DNA from: Phenylobacterium sp. J367
GTDB taxonomy: Bacteria; Pseudomonadota; Alphaproteobacteria; Caulobacterales; Caulobacteraceae
Reading direction: 5' to 3'
Assembly: GCF_024699985.1 (NCBI RefSeq)
Contig: NZ_JAJONA010000001.1
Coordinates: forward strand, 4,745,437 to 4,809,436
DNA: 64,000 nucleotides
In this document: positions 52,854-60,542 of the stretch, piece by piece
How the letters are laid out: every line of letters begins with the position of its first letter
How positions within the stretch are numbered: position 1 is the stretch's first letter
Program-made: the position numbers and the translations under genes
The notes under the pieces: model-generated
Told to the model about the DNA's origin: nothing
Databases searched by the model: none
The model's input: the letters and a program-made list of their open reading frames with translations, nothing else

Positions 52854-52907
52854 ATGCGCATCACCACGGTCGGCCTCGATGCCGACGACACGCTCTGGCA
52901 CAACTAA
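52854..52907 (+). pseudogene. 5' end of a HAD-family hydrolase gene, cut after 17 codons
   Basis: The reading frame MRITTVGLDADDTLWHN is the first catalytic motif (D-x-D-x-T) of a HAD hydrolase; full-length relatives continue with an E-x-x-F-type helix. Here TAA follows immediately and the sequence beyond is unrelated and phage-like. I infer insertion at about 52904, dividing the gene. The remaining 3' part should be at the far side of the prophage outside this window. Confidence 0.75.
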
Positions 52908-53051
52908 GCATTCGCTGCCTCACGGCGTTGATTTTGCTCGCGCTTTTCTGAGACTAAGTCCGCAGAAGTCGGCGCAAAACCCGTGAACGCAGCGGGAACA
53001 CAGCGCAACTTGCGCCTTTGAACGGGCGCGGCGCGAGCCGGAGGATGCAAG

Positions 53052-53273
53052 ATGATCCAGAACCCAGCGCACCCCGCGAACCCTCCTGGAGCGGAGGAGC
53101 GCGTTCAGCCCGGAAGCCCCGCCTCGGGTGAGGTGAAAGAGCGGGGCAGCGTTGACCGCGAGTGGATGATCAGCCTTCTGCGCTCGATCCCGACCTACGC
53201 CACGGATGACTACGACCGCGGCTTCCGTGACGGCGTAGCGCTGTGCATCCTCAAGCTGCGGGAGGCAAAGTGA
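53052..53273 (+). CDS. Small phage protein
   Basis: 73 residues, MIQNPAHPANPPGAEERVQ to YDRGFRDGVALCILKLREAK. The C-terminal half (REWMISLLRSIPTYATDDYDRGFRDGVALCILKL) looks like a small phage regulatory or accessory protein; no family is recognised. Its TGA overlaps the ATG of the next gene. About 145 bases upstream lies the prophage junction. Confidence 0.65.
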   Translation: MIQNPAHPANPPGAEERVQPGSPASGEVKERGSVDREWMISLLRSIPTYATDDYDRGFRDGVALCILKLREAK

Positions 53274-53656
53274 TGAGCGCCTTCGAAGTCGGCAAGCCCG
53301 CCCCCTACTACTGCAAGGCCTGTCAGGCTGTTCCGCAGGCAGGGTACTGCAAGATGGCGGGGTGTCCTACGGCTCCTGCGGCCCCGGGCTCACCATCAGC
53401 ATCGCGGCGCGACGGGGATGACCTAGCGGCCCTGATCCGAGAGGTGCGCGGCTACGCCGTTGCTGGCGGCGCGCTCGACCTGTCAGAGCGCGATGCGCTT
53501 CTGGCGCTGACCGCCAGAACAGAGCGCCTGCTTGGAGCGCTGAAGGCGGCCGAAAGCGAGCTCAGCTGGGCACACCTCGGCGGGTCCTCGGTCGAGCGGT
53601 TGGCGAATGCGAGCCTTGCCGCGAAAGCCGCTATCGACAACGCGGAGGGGTATTGA
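53273..53656 (+). CDS. Small phage protein with cysteine-rich N-terminus
   Basis: 127 residues: MSAFEVGKPAPYYCKACQAVPQAGYCKMAGCPTAP, a possible C-x2-C...C-x4-C zinc site, followed by a helical part (DLAALIREVRGYAVAGGALDLSERDALLALTARTERLLGALKAAESEL). Such Lys/Glu-rich helical tails are typical of phage early proteins. It overlaps the neighbouring genes by a few bases on both sides (TGATG). Confidence 0.65.
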   Translation: MSAFEVGKPAPYYCKACQAVPQAGYCKMAGCPTAPAAPGSPSASRRDGDDLAALIREVRGYAVAGGALDLSERDALLALTARTERLLGALKAAESELSWAHLGGSSVERLANASLAAKAAIDNAEGY

Positions 53657-54183
53657 TGAGCGGCTGGCAGCCTATCGAGACTGCGCCAAGGGATCAGACC
53701 GCCTGGGTCCTGCTTTGGAACGGCCACTGGCGCGGCGTCGGCCGCTTCAACCCGCCTTACGCGGATGAAGACGATCCGCTTTGGGTCGATGAGACCACTG
53801 AGTTCATCGAACCATCGCCCACGCACTGGATGCCGCTTCCTCCCCCCGCCGGAGGGGCTGTCATGACTGCCCGTGCCGCCCTCATCAGCGAAGCCCTACG
53901 CCTGGAAGGGAACGCCAAGGCTCTCGATCCAGCATGGGGTGAGAACCAGCCCGACATCAAACGGTGGAGGGCCAGGGCCACGCTCCTGCGCAAGGCCGCC
54001 GCCGACATGGACGAAGCCGCCCGCTGCCTTGCGTGGGCTCTGGACCTTCTCGACATCTACGACGAAGGCGCAATCCGCGAAGGCCATTGCGAAACCATCG
54101 TGCTCACTGAGCAGCACATCGAGGCGAAGCTGCGTTCCCGCGCTGTGCTCGCCGCCCTCTCAAATGCGGAACCACCCCAATGA
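53656..54183 (+). CDS. Phage protein with N-terminal DUF551-like motif
   Basis: About 175 residues. The N-terminus MSGWQPIETAPRDQTAWVLLWNGHW has the WxPIExAP pattern common in phage DUF551-type proteins, ending in THWMPLPPPAGG. A helical second part (MTARAALISEALRLEGNAKALD and LRKAAADMDEAARCLAWALDLLDIYDEGAI) follows; it could be a separate gene starting at that internal ATG and fused by readthrough. It overlaps its neighbours by 4 bases. Confidence 0.65.
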   Translation: MSGWQPIETAPRDQTAWVLLWNGHWRGVGRFNPPYADEDDPLWVDETTEFIEPSPTHWMPLPPPAGGAVMTARAALISEALRLEGNAKALDPAWGENQPDIKRWRARATLLRKAAADMDEAARCLAWALDLLDIYDEGAIREGHCETIVLTEQHIEAKLRSRAVLAALSNAEPPQ

Positions 54184-54398
54184 CCGACCACACCACTATC
54201 CCTGCCACGCCTGCTGCAGAACTCGACGCCTACCTGCGCGAGCTTGGCGGATGCAGCGACGGCCACTGCATCATCATCAAGCCCATCGGGATGCACACCA
54301 ACGGCGGATGCCGGTGCGCGCGCGACGAGATGAAGATGCGACGCGTGGTGTTTGCCTATCGGCGCTACCGCTCCGCGATGGAGCGCGCCGATGTCTGA
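54180..54398 (+). CDS. Small phage protein
   Basis: 72 residues, MTDHTTIPATPAAELDAYLRELGGCSDGHCIIIKPIGMHTNGGCRCARDE. Four cysteines and a basic tail suggest a small metal- or nucleic-acid-binding protein. No family is recognised. It is the last of four overlapping plus-strand genes and is convergent with the spanin genes. The segment ACCACACCACTATCCCTG around its start recurs near its stop (54393-54414), a short direct repeat. Confidence 0.6.
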   Translation: MTDHTTIPATPAAELDAYLRELGGCSDGHCIIIKPIGMHTNGGCRCARDEMKMRRVVFAYRRYRSAMERADV

Positions 54399-54406
54399 CC
54401 ACACCA

Positions 54407-54724
54407 CTATCCCTGTAGAGGGAGGATGGAGACCACCTCTTCTTCCTCTCCCCCCGAAGCCTCGTTAAGCGCATCGAGGATATCCACGAGCCCCGCCCTT
54501 CGCTTGTCGCAGTCGATCCGGGCTTTCTCCAGGTCCACGATCAGGCGTCCTGCGTCTCCGTCTGTGGCGAGGGAGCCGGTCGGCGCATCGCAGGCTTCCC
54601 GGTAGATCTGGGGAACCTCAACCTTCAGTGCAGGCCGGTGAGCCTCGCATCCGCTCAAGCTCAGCGCAGACAGTAGAAGAAGGCTCGAACACGTCAGGGG
54701 AGCCGGGGTCCTTGCGGATGGCAT
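54407..54724 (-). CDS. Outer-membrane spanin lipoprotein (Rz1-like)
   Basis: 105 residues starting MPSARTPAPLTCSSLLLLSALSLSGCEAHRPALK, with a signal sequence and lipobox LSGC. A proline-bearing mature segment and an acidic C-terminus (ASGGEEEEVV) follow. The first 107 bases overlap the end of the Rz-like gene in another frame, the standard Rz/Rz1 arrangement. It would join the inner-membrane spanin across the periplasm to fuse the membranes during lysis. Confidence 0.75.
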   Translation of the reverse strand: MPSARTPAPLTCSSLLLLSALSLSGCEAHRPALKVEVPQIYREACDAPTGSLATDGDAGRLIVDLEKARIDCDKRRAGLVDILDALNEASGGEEEEVVSILPLQG

Positions 54725-54956
54725 CGTGGGCCTCGTGGGCTTGCTTTTCGAGGGTTCGGGAGGAGCGGGCGTAGGCGTCGAGGCTTTCGGACGTCGCGCC
54801 CTTGATGGCGGCATCGTCCCGCGCGAGTTCGGCCGCCGCCTCGGCCTTCGCGGCCCGGTCGTTGGCGCGGTCGAGCATGAGCCAGAGCCCGGCGAGCGTG
54901 ATCAGGGCGGCTCCGATCAGGTACGGCGCGACCGGCGCTAGAAGCCTCTGCCACAT
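54618..54956 (-). CDS. Inner-membrane spanin (Rz-like)
   Basis: 112 residues: a single N-terminal membrane anchor (MWQRLLAPVAPYLIGAALITLAGLWLML) followed by a periplasmic coiled coil (RANDRAAKAEAAAELARDDAAIKGATSESLDAYARSSRTLEKQAHEAHDAIRK). The topology and the overlapping lipoprotein identify an i-spanin. I start at MWQRLL because AAGGGAAA is well spaced upstream; an ATG 8 codons earlier is possible. Confidence 0.75.
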   Translation of the reverse strand: MWQRLLAPVAPYLIGAALITLAGLWLMLDRANDRAAKAEAAAELARDDAAIKGATSESLDAYARSSRTLEKQAHEAHDAIRKDPGSPDVFEPSSTVCAELERMRGSPACTEG

Positions 54957-55003
54957 TAACGATTTCCCTTGCAGATTCAATGGGAGAGTGGGACTCTCCG
55001 CAC

Positions 55004-55249
55004 ATGATCCAGACCGTCGCCCGACGCATCTACGAGAAGCGCAACGGCGCTGGCTGCACGCCCTGGTCGCGCCTTCCGCGGTCGCATCAGGAGCCCTATC
55101 TGGGCGATGCCCGCGCCGCCATCGAGGCCATGCGCGAGCCTACCGAGGCGATGCTGGATGCGTCCGGGCGAGGAAGGCTGCGAGCTCGGATCGATTGGGA
55201 GGCGTTCATCGACGCCGCCCTCACCACTCCCCCCGCAGCCACTTCTTAG
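55004..55249 (+). CDS. Small phage protein (AAIEAMREPTEAML type)
   Basis: 81 residues, MIQTVARRIYEKRNGAGCTPWSRLPRSHQ and LGDARAAIEAMREPTEAMLDASGRG ending WEAFIDAALTTPPAATS. The central segment is a frequently met motif in small phage proteins of unknown role. It is on the opposite strand to the lysis genes and overlaps the end of the 35-residue membrane-protein gene by 29 bases. An earlier ATG at 54980 is possible. Confidence 0.7.
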   Translation: MIQTVARRIYEKRNGAGCTPWSRLPRSHQEPYLGDARAAIEAMREPTEAMLDASGRGRLRARIDWEAFIDAALTTPPAATS

Positions 55250-55328
55250 CCGCCACGACAGCGAACACGATCAAGGCGCAGATCGAGGCCAGCCAGAAGC
55301 CGATACCGATGACGACCGCGGTGATCAT
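55221..55328 (-). CDS. 35-residue single-pass membrane protein in the lysis module
   Basis: MITAVVIGIGFWLASICALI continues FAVVAAKKWLRGEW. One long hydrophobic helix and a basic C-terminal end. The ATG overlaps the endolysin stop (ATGA), so it is translationally coupled to it. It could be a mini-holin or pinholin/antiholin-like protein. The size is too small for a family assignment, but the start coupling and composition support a real gene. Confidence 0.55.
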   Translation of the reverse strand: MITAVVIGIGFWLASICALIVFAVVAAKKWLRGEW

Positions 55329-55810
55329 CCTTCCCTCACCCCTTGCAGGCAGAGTTCACGTTCTGCGGCGCGGCGACGGACAAGGCCGCGAAGCTCCTTC
55401 CCGCCGGCCTTCGTCCAGAGCATCAGGGCGTCACAGGCCCCGCGCAGGTCCCCTGCCCTCGCCTTCCGGGCCATGGACGAGCCACAGAACCCACCCACGC
55501 CGATGTTGTAGGCCGTGGCGGTGAAGGCGGCCCGGGTCTTGTTCGGAAGCTTCTCAGGCAGGCAGGCGGCTATATCTATGCCGTGCTTAACGGCGTCTTC
55601 GGCCAATAGCTCGGCGCACTTCTCTGGCGAGTAGCGCTTGCCGAGAACGCCGCGCTCCATGTGACCGTAGCAGATAGTCTCGAACGCGCCGGGAGCAGGA
55701 TCTCGGTAGCCGACCGGCTCGTAACCTTCGAAGTGAGCGATCACCGGGACAGCAATCGCCGCCGCAGCGAGAATTGCGGCGACTTTGGCAGCGGGTCCTT
55801 TTACTTGCAT
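55325..55810 (-). CDS. Phage endolysin, glycoside hydrolase family 24 lysozyme with probable SAR anchor
   Basis: 161 residues. The catalytic E-x8-D-x5-T triad is HFEGYEPVGYRDPAPGAFET. The later helices TRAAFTATAYNIGVGGFCGSSMARKARAGDLRGAC are typical of the R21/lambdoid-type lysozyme. The N-terminus MQVKGPAAKVAAILAAAAIAVPVIA is a weakly hydrophobic Ala-rich helix, like signal-anchor-release endolysins, so it may reach the periplasm by the Sec system and be activated by membrane depolarisation. It cleaves peptidoglycan glycan strands. Confidence 0.9.
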   Translation of the reverse strand: MQVKGPAAKVAAILAAAAIAVPVIAHFEGYEPVGYRDPAPGAFETICYGHMERGVLGKRYSPEKCAELLAEDAVKHGIDIAACLPEKLPNKTRAAFTATAYNIGVGGFCGSSMARKARAGDLRGACDALMLWTKAGGKELRGLVRRRAAERELCLQGVREG

Positions 55811-55845
55811 ATCGCGAGCGTTCCCCTTTTACCCCTACGCCGTCG

Positions 55846-55854
55846 TGGTATAAT
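55846..55854 (+). promoter_or_regulatory. Extended -10 promoter (TGGTATAAT) for a leaderless HNH-like gene
   Basis: TG at 55846 with TATAAT at 55849-55854 is a consensus extended -10 element. The ATG begins at 55860, 6 bases downstream, so transcription should start at or next to the start codon and give a leaderless mRNA. A -35 element is not clear. In a GC-rich phage this is a striking AT-rich exception. Confidence 0.55.
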
Positions 55855-55859
55855 TGCGC

Positions 55860-56561
55860 ATGGCAAAGAACCCCCGACTGATTGATCTGTCCGGGCGCTC
55901 ATTTGGGCGCTGGGTCGTGTTGGCGAAGGCCGGAAACAAGCCCCGGGGCGCGGCGCTGTGGCTCTGCCGTTGTGAGTGTGGCGTCGAGAGAGCAGTGCTC
56001 GGCGGAGATCTCCGCTCGGGAAGGTCCGCTAGCTGCGGCTGCGCGAACCGGAAGCGGCTGGGCGACCTTCGGAGGTCACACGGCCAGACAGGTCAGCGCA
56101 TCTACCGGGCCTGGCAGAATATGCGTAGGAGGTGTGGGGACCCGCGCAACCCGCGTTACCCGAGCTACGGAGGGCGCGGGATTACCGTCTGTGCGGCTTG
56201 GAGCAAGTTTGAACCGTTCCGCGATTGGGCGCTGGCGAACGGTTATGGAGACACCTTGAGCATTGAGCGCATCGACGTGGACGGGAATTACACCCCGGAA
56301 AACTGCGCGTGGGCCGATGCGAAGACACAATCCAGAAACCGCCGCTTCGTGAGGAAGACGCCGGATGGCGTGGCGTGGTCAGCGGTGGCGGAAGCCCACG
56401 GCATTCCCGGGCGCGTCCTCATCAATCGGATTAATTCCGGCGGCTGGCCCCCGGAAATGGCCGCTACATGGCCCCTCGGCAAGCGCCGGCCGTCAGCGCA
56501 GAACGCGAGAGATGACGCGGGCCGCTTCGTGGCGCGGGAACAGCACTACTGGCGGCGATAG
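55860..56561 (+). CDS. HNH-like phage protein with zinc ribbon, paralogue 1
   Basis: 233 residues. The opening MAKNPRLIDLSGRSFGRWVVLAK is followed by a zinc ribbon (LCRCECGVERAVL, SASCGCANRK). Then come the family signature YRAWQNMRRRCGDP, YPSYGGRGITVCAAWSKFEPFRDWALANG and LSIERIDVDGNYTPENCAWADAKTQSRNRR. A C-terminal helix-turn-helix-like part (AVAEAHGIPGRVLINRIN) could bind DNA. This abundant phage family looks like a homing-type HNH endonuclease. It has its own promoter against the direction of the lysis genes, as in morons. A paralogue is at 58459-59150. Confidence 0.8.
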   Translation: MAKNPRLIDLSGRSFGRWVVLAKAGNKPRGAALWLCRCECGVERAVLGGDLRSGRSASCGCANRKRLGDLRRSHGQTGQRIYRAWQNMRRRCGDPRNPRYPSYGGRGITVCAAWSKFEPFRDWALANGYGDTLSIERIDVDGNYTPENCAWADAKTQSRNRRFVRKTPDGVAWSAVAEAHGIPGRVLINRINSGGWPPEMAATWPLGKRRPSAQNARDDAGRFVAREQHYWRR

Positions 56562-56786
56562 CTATTCATCCTGCCGGGTCCGCGGCGAACGGGAACGCTT
56601 GGCCTCCTTGTGAGCCTCCCACGCCTTCCACAGCCTGAACCCGCTCTCAGCAGCCAGGAACACGGTGTAGATGGCCGAGGCCACAGCCGCGACCGCTCCG
56701 ACGATGGTGTGCAGGTAGGCCATGGAAACGCCCACGCCTCCGGCAAGCGGAAGCAGGCGCGCAAGGCCGGTGGCGAGCGCTCTCAT
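56562..56786 (-). CDS. Candidate phage holin
   Basis: 74 residues with two hydrophobic helices (LATGLARLLPLAGGVGVSMAYL and IVGAVAAVASAIYTVFLAAESG) and a strongly charged C-terminal tail (EAHKEAKRSRSPRTRQDE). This is the class II holin pattern, and it lies close to the endolysin. Small size means the assignment rests on topology and position. It is preceded by a short gap after the phosphoesterase gene. Confidence 0.65.
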   Translation of the reverse strand: MRALATGLARLLPLAGGVGVSMAYLHTIVGAVAAVASAIYTVFLAAESGFRLWKAWEAHKEAKRSRSPRTRQDE

Positions 56787-56817
56787 GTGTCCTCGCGTAT
56801 AGACGTGTGATGACGGG

Positions 56818-57855
56818 CTAGGCGGCCTTCTTCCGGCGCAGGAAGGCCAGGTAGTCGGCCCCCGCCTCCGGCTCGTAGAAGTGCTTCACCAGCTCAGGGT
56901 CGGTGTCCGGCCGGCGGGGGTCGATGACCAGGGCCAGCGCCGGGGATGTGTGCCGGTCCAGCAGACCCAGCGTGTCGGCGTAGTCGTCGTGGATTTTGAA
57001 CGAGGCGAGCTGATAGACGAACGTGTACTTGCCGGTCACCGGGTCGCGCTCGACGCTCTCGCCCGAGACGTGGGTGTGGCCGCCCAGCAGGATCGTATCT
57101 CGCACGCCCAGGCGGGCCGCCTTCTTCAGCGCATGGACTTCCGACCACTGCGACCGGCCCGGCCACGAGTGGCGGCCGTGAACGGTGATCTCCCGGCCGG
57201 AGGGGCAGCGGTAGCGGACGCGGAGCGAGTTGTTCCGGTGCAGCACGCCATGCTGTTCCATGAGCATCGCCAGCACATCGGAGTGGCCTGACCATGCGTC
57301 GTGGTTGCCGCCGATGGAACAGTCGAGGTCGGGGCCGATCTGATCGAGGTAGTGTTGCAGGAGTATCCAGCCCTCGGGCGCCGCGGTCTCCGCGTTGCCG
57401 TAGAGGTGGGCCAGCGGCTTCACCCAGTTGTCCAGGACGTCGCCCATGGACCAGCCGGTGATCCGCTTGGAGCGGTCCAGCACGGCGATCCAGCGCTCGA
57501 ACAGGTTCAGGTCCGTGCCGGAGTTGTCGAGGCGTTCGTCGCCCAGCGGGACCAGCATGAACGGCGTGTCGTCGGGCAGATGGATGACGTTGCCGTTGTG
57601 GCGCAAGGAGCGGTCCAGGCGCTCGAACTCGGCCTTGCGGGCGGCGACGATCTCAGCGCCGGGCCGCCAGCGTGACGGCGTGGACTCGACGGTCAGGCGC
57701 TTTGTCAGCCCCTCTCCTCCGCGACCCTGATGCGGTTCTGCATCGTCGTTCGGCTGACGCCGGCCTTGCGGGCGGCGGCCATGATCGAGCCTTCGGTGAC
57801 GACGAGGCGGATAGCCTCGTTCAGCTCCGCATCTGTGTGGGGGGCGCTGGGGCAT
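56818..57855 (-). CDS. Phage metallophosphoesterase with N-terminal helix-turn-helix (two compensating frame breaks)
   Basis: About 345 residues. The phosphoesterase domain is clear: WSMGDVLDNWVKPL, SIGGNHDAWSGHSD (G-N-H-D/E), HGRHSWPG and LGGHTHVSGES. In the given frame the N-terminus is arginine/proline-rich nonsense. Removing one base at G6 57839-57844 and adding one at C4 57709-57712 gives MPQRPHTDAELNEAIRLVV, TEGSIMAAARKAGVSRTTMQNRIRVAEERG and then LTKRLTVES, a typical HTH fused to the enzyme as in many phages. Start ATG overlaps the preceding small gene. Confidence 0.78.
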   Translation of the reverse strand: MPQRPPHRCGAERGYPPRRHRRLDHGRRPQGRRQPNDDAEPHQGRGGEGLTKRLTVESTPSRWRPGAEIVAARKAEFERLDRSLRHNGNVIHLPDDTPFMLVPLGDERLDNSGTDLNLFERWIAVLDRSKRITGWSMGDVLDNWVKPLAHLYGNAETAAPEGWILLQHYLDQIGPDLDCSIGGNHDAWSGHSDVLAMLMEQHGVLHRNNSLRVRYRCPSGREITVHGRHSWPGRSQWSEVHALKKAARLGVRDTILLGGHTHVSGESVERDPVTGKYTFVYQLASFKIHDDYADTLGLLDRHTSPALALVIDPRRPDTDPELVKHFYEPEAGADYLAFLRRKKAA

Positions 57856-58028
57856 CAGCCTTCGACCTCTTGCGGGGCCTCATAGAGGCCGGGGATGGGC
57901 TTGCGTTTGGTGGGGCGCTTCGGCCAAGGGCGCAGGCCGTTGGCGGGGTCGGCCACGTAGGCGCGGCGCGCGTCGAGATACCGACGCTGGAGCAGCCGAG
58001 CGACCGCCGGGAGTGCGTTGTCCATCAT
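57855..58028 (-). CDS. Small phage protein upstream of the phosphoesterase
   Basis: 57 residues beginning MMDNALPAVARLLQRRYLDARRAYVADP and ending in a basic Pro-Lys stretch (PWPKRPTKRKPIPGLYEAPQEVEG). Coupled to the next gene through a TGATG overlap. No family is recognised. It is too short for most ORF tables. Confidence 0.6.
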   Translation of the reverse strand: MMDNALPAVARLLQRRYLDARRAYVADPANGLRPWPKRPTKRKPIPGLYEAPQEVEG

Positions 58029-58178
58029 GGCGGATCGACTCGCTTTTGGACTAATCGTTGTTGCGAATGCTCGGGGGCAGTGGCATCATCGGGGTTCCAT
58101 TTCTTGGCTCAACTGAGTCAATCTTGGAGACCGCCATGTAGACCGCAGCGCGGGGCGCGCAGCACCTTGATTTAGCGA

Positions 58179-58218
58179 GGCGGCGCTTTGAGCCGGGCAC
58201 CCGGCGCGCCGCCTTTTT
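58179..58218 (+). terminator. Intrinsic terminator inside the prophage
   Basis: GGCGGCGC (58179-58186) pairs with GCGCCGCC (58206-58213), followed by TTTTT. No plus-strand gene is seen immediately upstream, so it may end a short or antisense transcript from the 57.9-58.2 kb region, or protect the leftward operon. Confidence 0.65.
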
Positions 58219-58458
58219 GCTGCCTAGGCCACCACCTCGCCATTCGGCCCGAGGCACGGCACGCCCGGATAGCAATTCTTGATCGAAGACGACCAGCCGT
58301 GACGCCGTTCAGGCGGGCTCACATACCTATCCAGCTTGAGCGCCGGAAAGCTCCTCGGAACAGACCTGTACTCAAACGGAGCTGTGCAGGTCACCATGAG
58401 GAACGCGCACGGTGTTACGCGGATGACAGCGATAGCGTGTTCCGCTATTGTTCTGGGC

Positions 58459-59150
58459 ATGCCAAACCCCGTCGAAATGATTGGTCGGCGCTTTGGGAGG
58501 CTCACCGTGACGGCGGACGCCGGACACGCTGTGGGCACGACGCGCCCCGTGCGAATGTTCACCGCCGTCTGCGACTGCGGGCGGTCAGTGGTGGTGTCAG
58601 GGATGCAGTTGCGCGATAAGCGCCGGACCCTGAAGAGCTGCGGCTGCGCGCGAGGTGATGCGCGCCGCAAACACGGCCACATTAGAGGCCGGCGGAAGTC
58701 CTCTACCTATGCGATCTGGTGCACAATGAAGGCGCGCTGCCAGAACCCAGCCTCCCGAGGATTTCGGTTCTACGGAGCGCGGGGCACCAAGGTGTGCGAG
58801 CGGTGGATGTCCTTCGACGCTTTTCTGGCGGATATGGGGGAGCGCCCCCAGGGATGTCGCTGGATCGGATCGATCCTTGGGGAGACTACACCCCGGAGAA
58901 CTGTCGCTGGGCGACAATTCTGGAGCAGGCGAACAACAAGCGGGCCGGTCCAGCGACCCGCGCCGGCAGTTTTGCCGAGTTGGCGCGGCAGCATGGTGTC
59001 GGGGCAACCGGCCTGCGACGGCGCGTGCGGCTCGGCCAGACGGTTGAAGAGGCGATTGCAGGCCTAAAGGCCGGGACAAGGAGACCGCGCCGCTGGTGGA
59101 AACGGCCACCCGAGGCTAACGACCAGCGGACGCATGGACCGGAGCCTTGA
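58459..59150 (+). CDS. HNH-like phage protein with zinc ribbon, paralogue 2 (one frame break)
   Basis: About 230 residues, start MPNPVEMIGRRFGRLTVTADAG by analogy with paralogue 1. The zinc ribbon is VCDCGRSVVV with KSCGCARG; then YAIWCTMKARCQNPASRGFRFYGARGTKVCERW and, after adding one C to the C5 run 58845-58849, SLDRIDPWGDYTPENCRWATILEQANNKR. A C-terminal HTH-like segment (SFAELARQHGVGATGLRRRVRLGQTVEEAI) follows. It is opposite to the structural genes, with an AT-richer upstream region (GCTATTGTT) and possibly leaderless as well. Confidence 0.75.
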
Positions 59151-59376
59151 TTTCGTCGTTCCGCCCGTTCCAGAGCTGAACCCCCATCCAGCCTACTAGG
59201 GCGATCAGGAGCCCCAGCAGCCAGCGGTTCTGCCAGGTCGCGCCTGACTTCAGTTCCCCCAACGTGTCGTTGATCGCCCGGTACCGCTCTGCGCACAGTT
59301 CCTCGTGACTTTCGATCTTCTGGTGTGCGCTGTCGGCGCGTGCGAGCGCGCTCGCCGCGGAGGGGCGTTCAGTCAT
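59116..59376 (-). CDS. Small phage membrane protein (XhlA-like topology)
   Basis: 86 residues: an N-terminal coiled-coil-like part (MTERPSAASALARADSAHQKIESHEELCAERYRAINDTLGELKSG) and one C-terminal membrane helix (WQNRWLLGLLIALVGWMGVQLW). This layout resembles XhlA/hemolysin-type lysis-associated phage proteins. Its end overlaps the converging HNH-like gene by 35 bases. I start at MTERPSA; an upstream ATG adds a basic stretch. Confidence 0.65.
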   Translation of the reverse strand: MTERPSAASALARADSAHQKIESHEELCAERYRAINDTLGELKSGATWQNRWLLGLLIALVGWMGVQLWNGRNDEIKAPVHASAGR

Positions 59377-59445
59377 TCGGTAGCGCTCGCGCTGGAGGGG
59401 TGGAGTGAGGCGGCGGCGCGCCTGCGTGTGCACCGCCGGGTCTGG

Positions 59446-60479
59446 CTACTCGCCGTAGCCGTAAAGCGGCGTCACCCGGTACGCGCCCGTGATGGTCGAG
59501 CTGACGAGATACAGGCGGACGTGCGTCGCTCGCCCGTAACCCCCCAGCCCGAACGCGCTTCCCATCTGCGTCTCCGGCGCGGTCCCGCCGTTCAAGAGTG
59601 CGTCGAGCGTCCAGGCGAGCCGGGTGGCGGAGGCCCCACTGTCAGGGGTGATGATCCGGAGACGAAGCATCCCGGGCTTGTTGGTCGCCGTCTCGGGCGA
59701 AACGCCGATGTCGATGAAGGCGTCCGGCGAACCCCCACCAGCCGCCGTGAAATTGGTGTGGTAGATGATCCCCTGATAGTCCGACGCGCCGCTCTTGTAG
59801 CTCAGGCCGCCGTCATAGCTGAGAAGCGCGCGAACATTCCCGGTCGTGGCCCCGAGGTACAGGTCGAAGACGTCGATGTCCCAGGCCCGGACGCCATCCA
59901 CATTCTCGGTGAGCGGGATATCGACCTGCGAGGCGGCGGAGAAGGTGGTCGCTTCGGTGTAAACGACGCCGGTCAGCTTCTTGCCGCGCTCCTTCAGGAG
60001 CCCGTGGAGCTGACCGTTGCGAAGTCCAGCTCCAGCGCGTCGCCCTGGGTCCCCGCCCAGCCGCCGATCCGCCCTTCCCCGCCGGTGTCATCGCCGGTCG
60101 GATCGCCGAACTCGACGTTCGGCATACCGCCCGTGTCGGCGTTGACCGAGAACCGCCCGTTGGCGCCGAAGTCGCGCTCGATGTCGCCGGAGTTGTCGCC
60201 GACAAAGACCGAATCCTCGAAGCTCTGGCCGGACAGCACGTTGTTGCTGGCGTCGAGGAAGGCCCCATCAACCGCCGTGCCCTCGGCGGCATAGATCATC
60301 GGAAGCCAGCCGTTGGAGGCGGCGACGACCGGGTTGGTGAGCGGAGTGGTCAGGCCGGCGTCGGAGAAGACCGGCGTCAGGTTCGTCGTGCCGGCATCGT
60401 AGAGCCGGAGTTTGCCGCCCGAGATGACGGCGTTGGCGGAGTCGGTGACGCGCAGCGGCGTCCGCGTGAATGCGGCCAA
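59446..60479 (-). CDS. Phage tail/virion protein (one frame break)
   Basis: About 344 residues. The N-terminus MAAFTRTPLRVTDSANAVISGGKLRLYDAGTTNLTPVFSDAGLTTPLTNPVVAASNGWLP is typical of tail-fibre or receptor-binding leaders. The frame stops near 60001-60003 and resumes as LLKERGKKLTGVVYTEATTFSAASQVDIPLTENVDGVRAWDIDVFDLYLG. It ends RVTPLYGYGE with beta-rich sequence. It probably forms part of the tail tip or fibre and could bind the host surface. It is the most downstream structural gene of the leftward module. Confidence 0.75.
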
Positions 60480-60542
60480 GGGCGGACCTCACATGCTGGA
60501 TTTTGCGCGCGCTGTAGGCGCGGCTGTGGTATGCGTTAGGGG

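Noticed and set aside
52908..53051. A gene in the first 144 bases of the prophage
   Set aside because: No frame with a start, ribosome site and plausible composition; it probably holds the attachment site and a promoter.
57853..57855. N-terminal 50 residues of the phosphoesterase as given
   Set aside because: They read as Arg/Pro-rich wrong-frame sequence between two homopolymers; the other frame gives an HTH.
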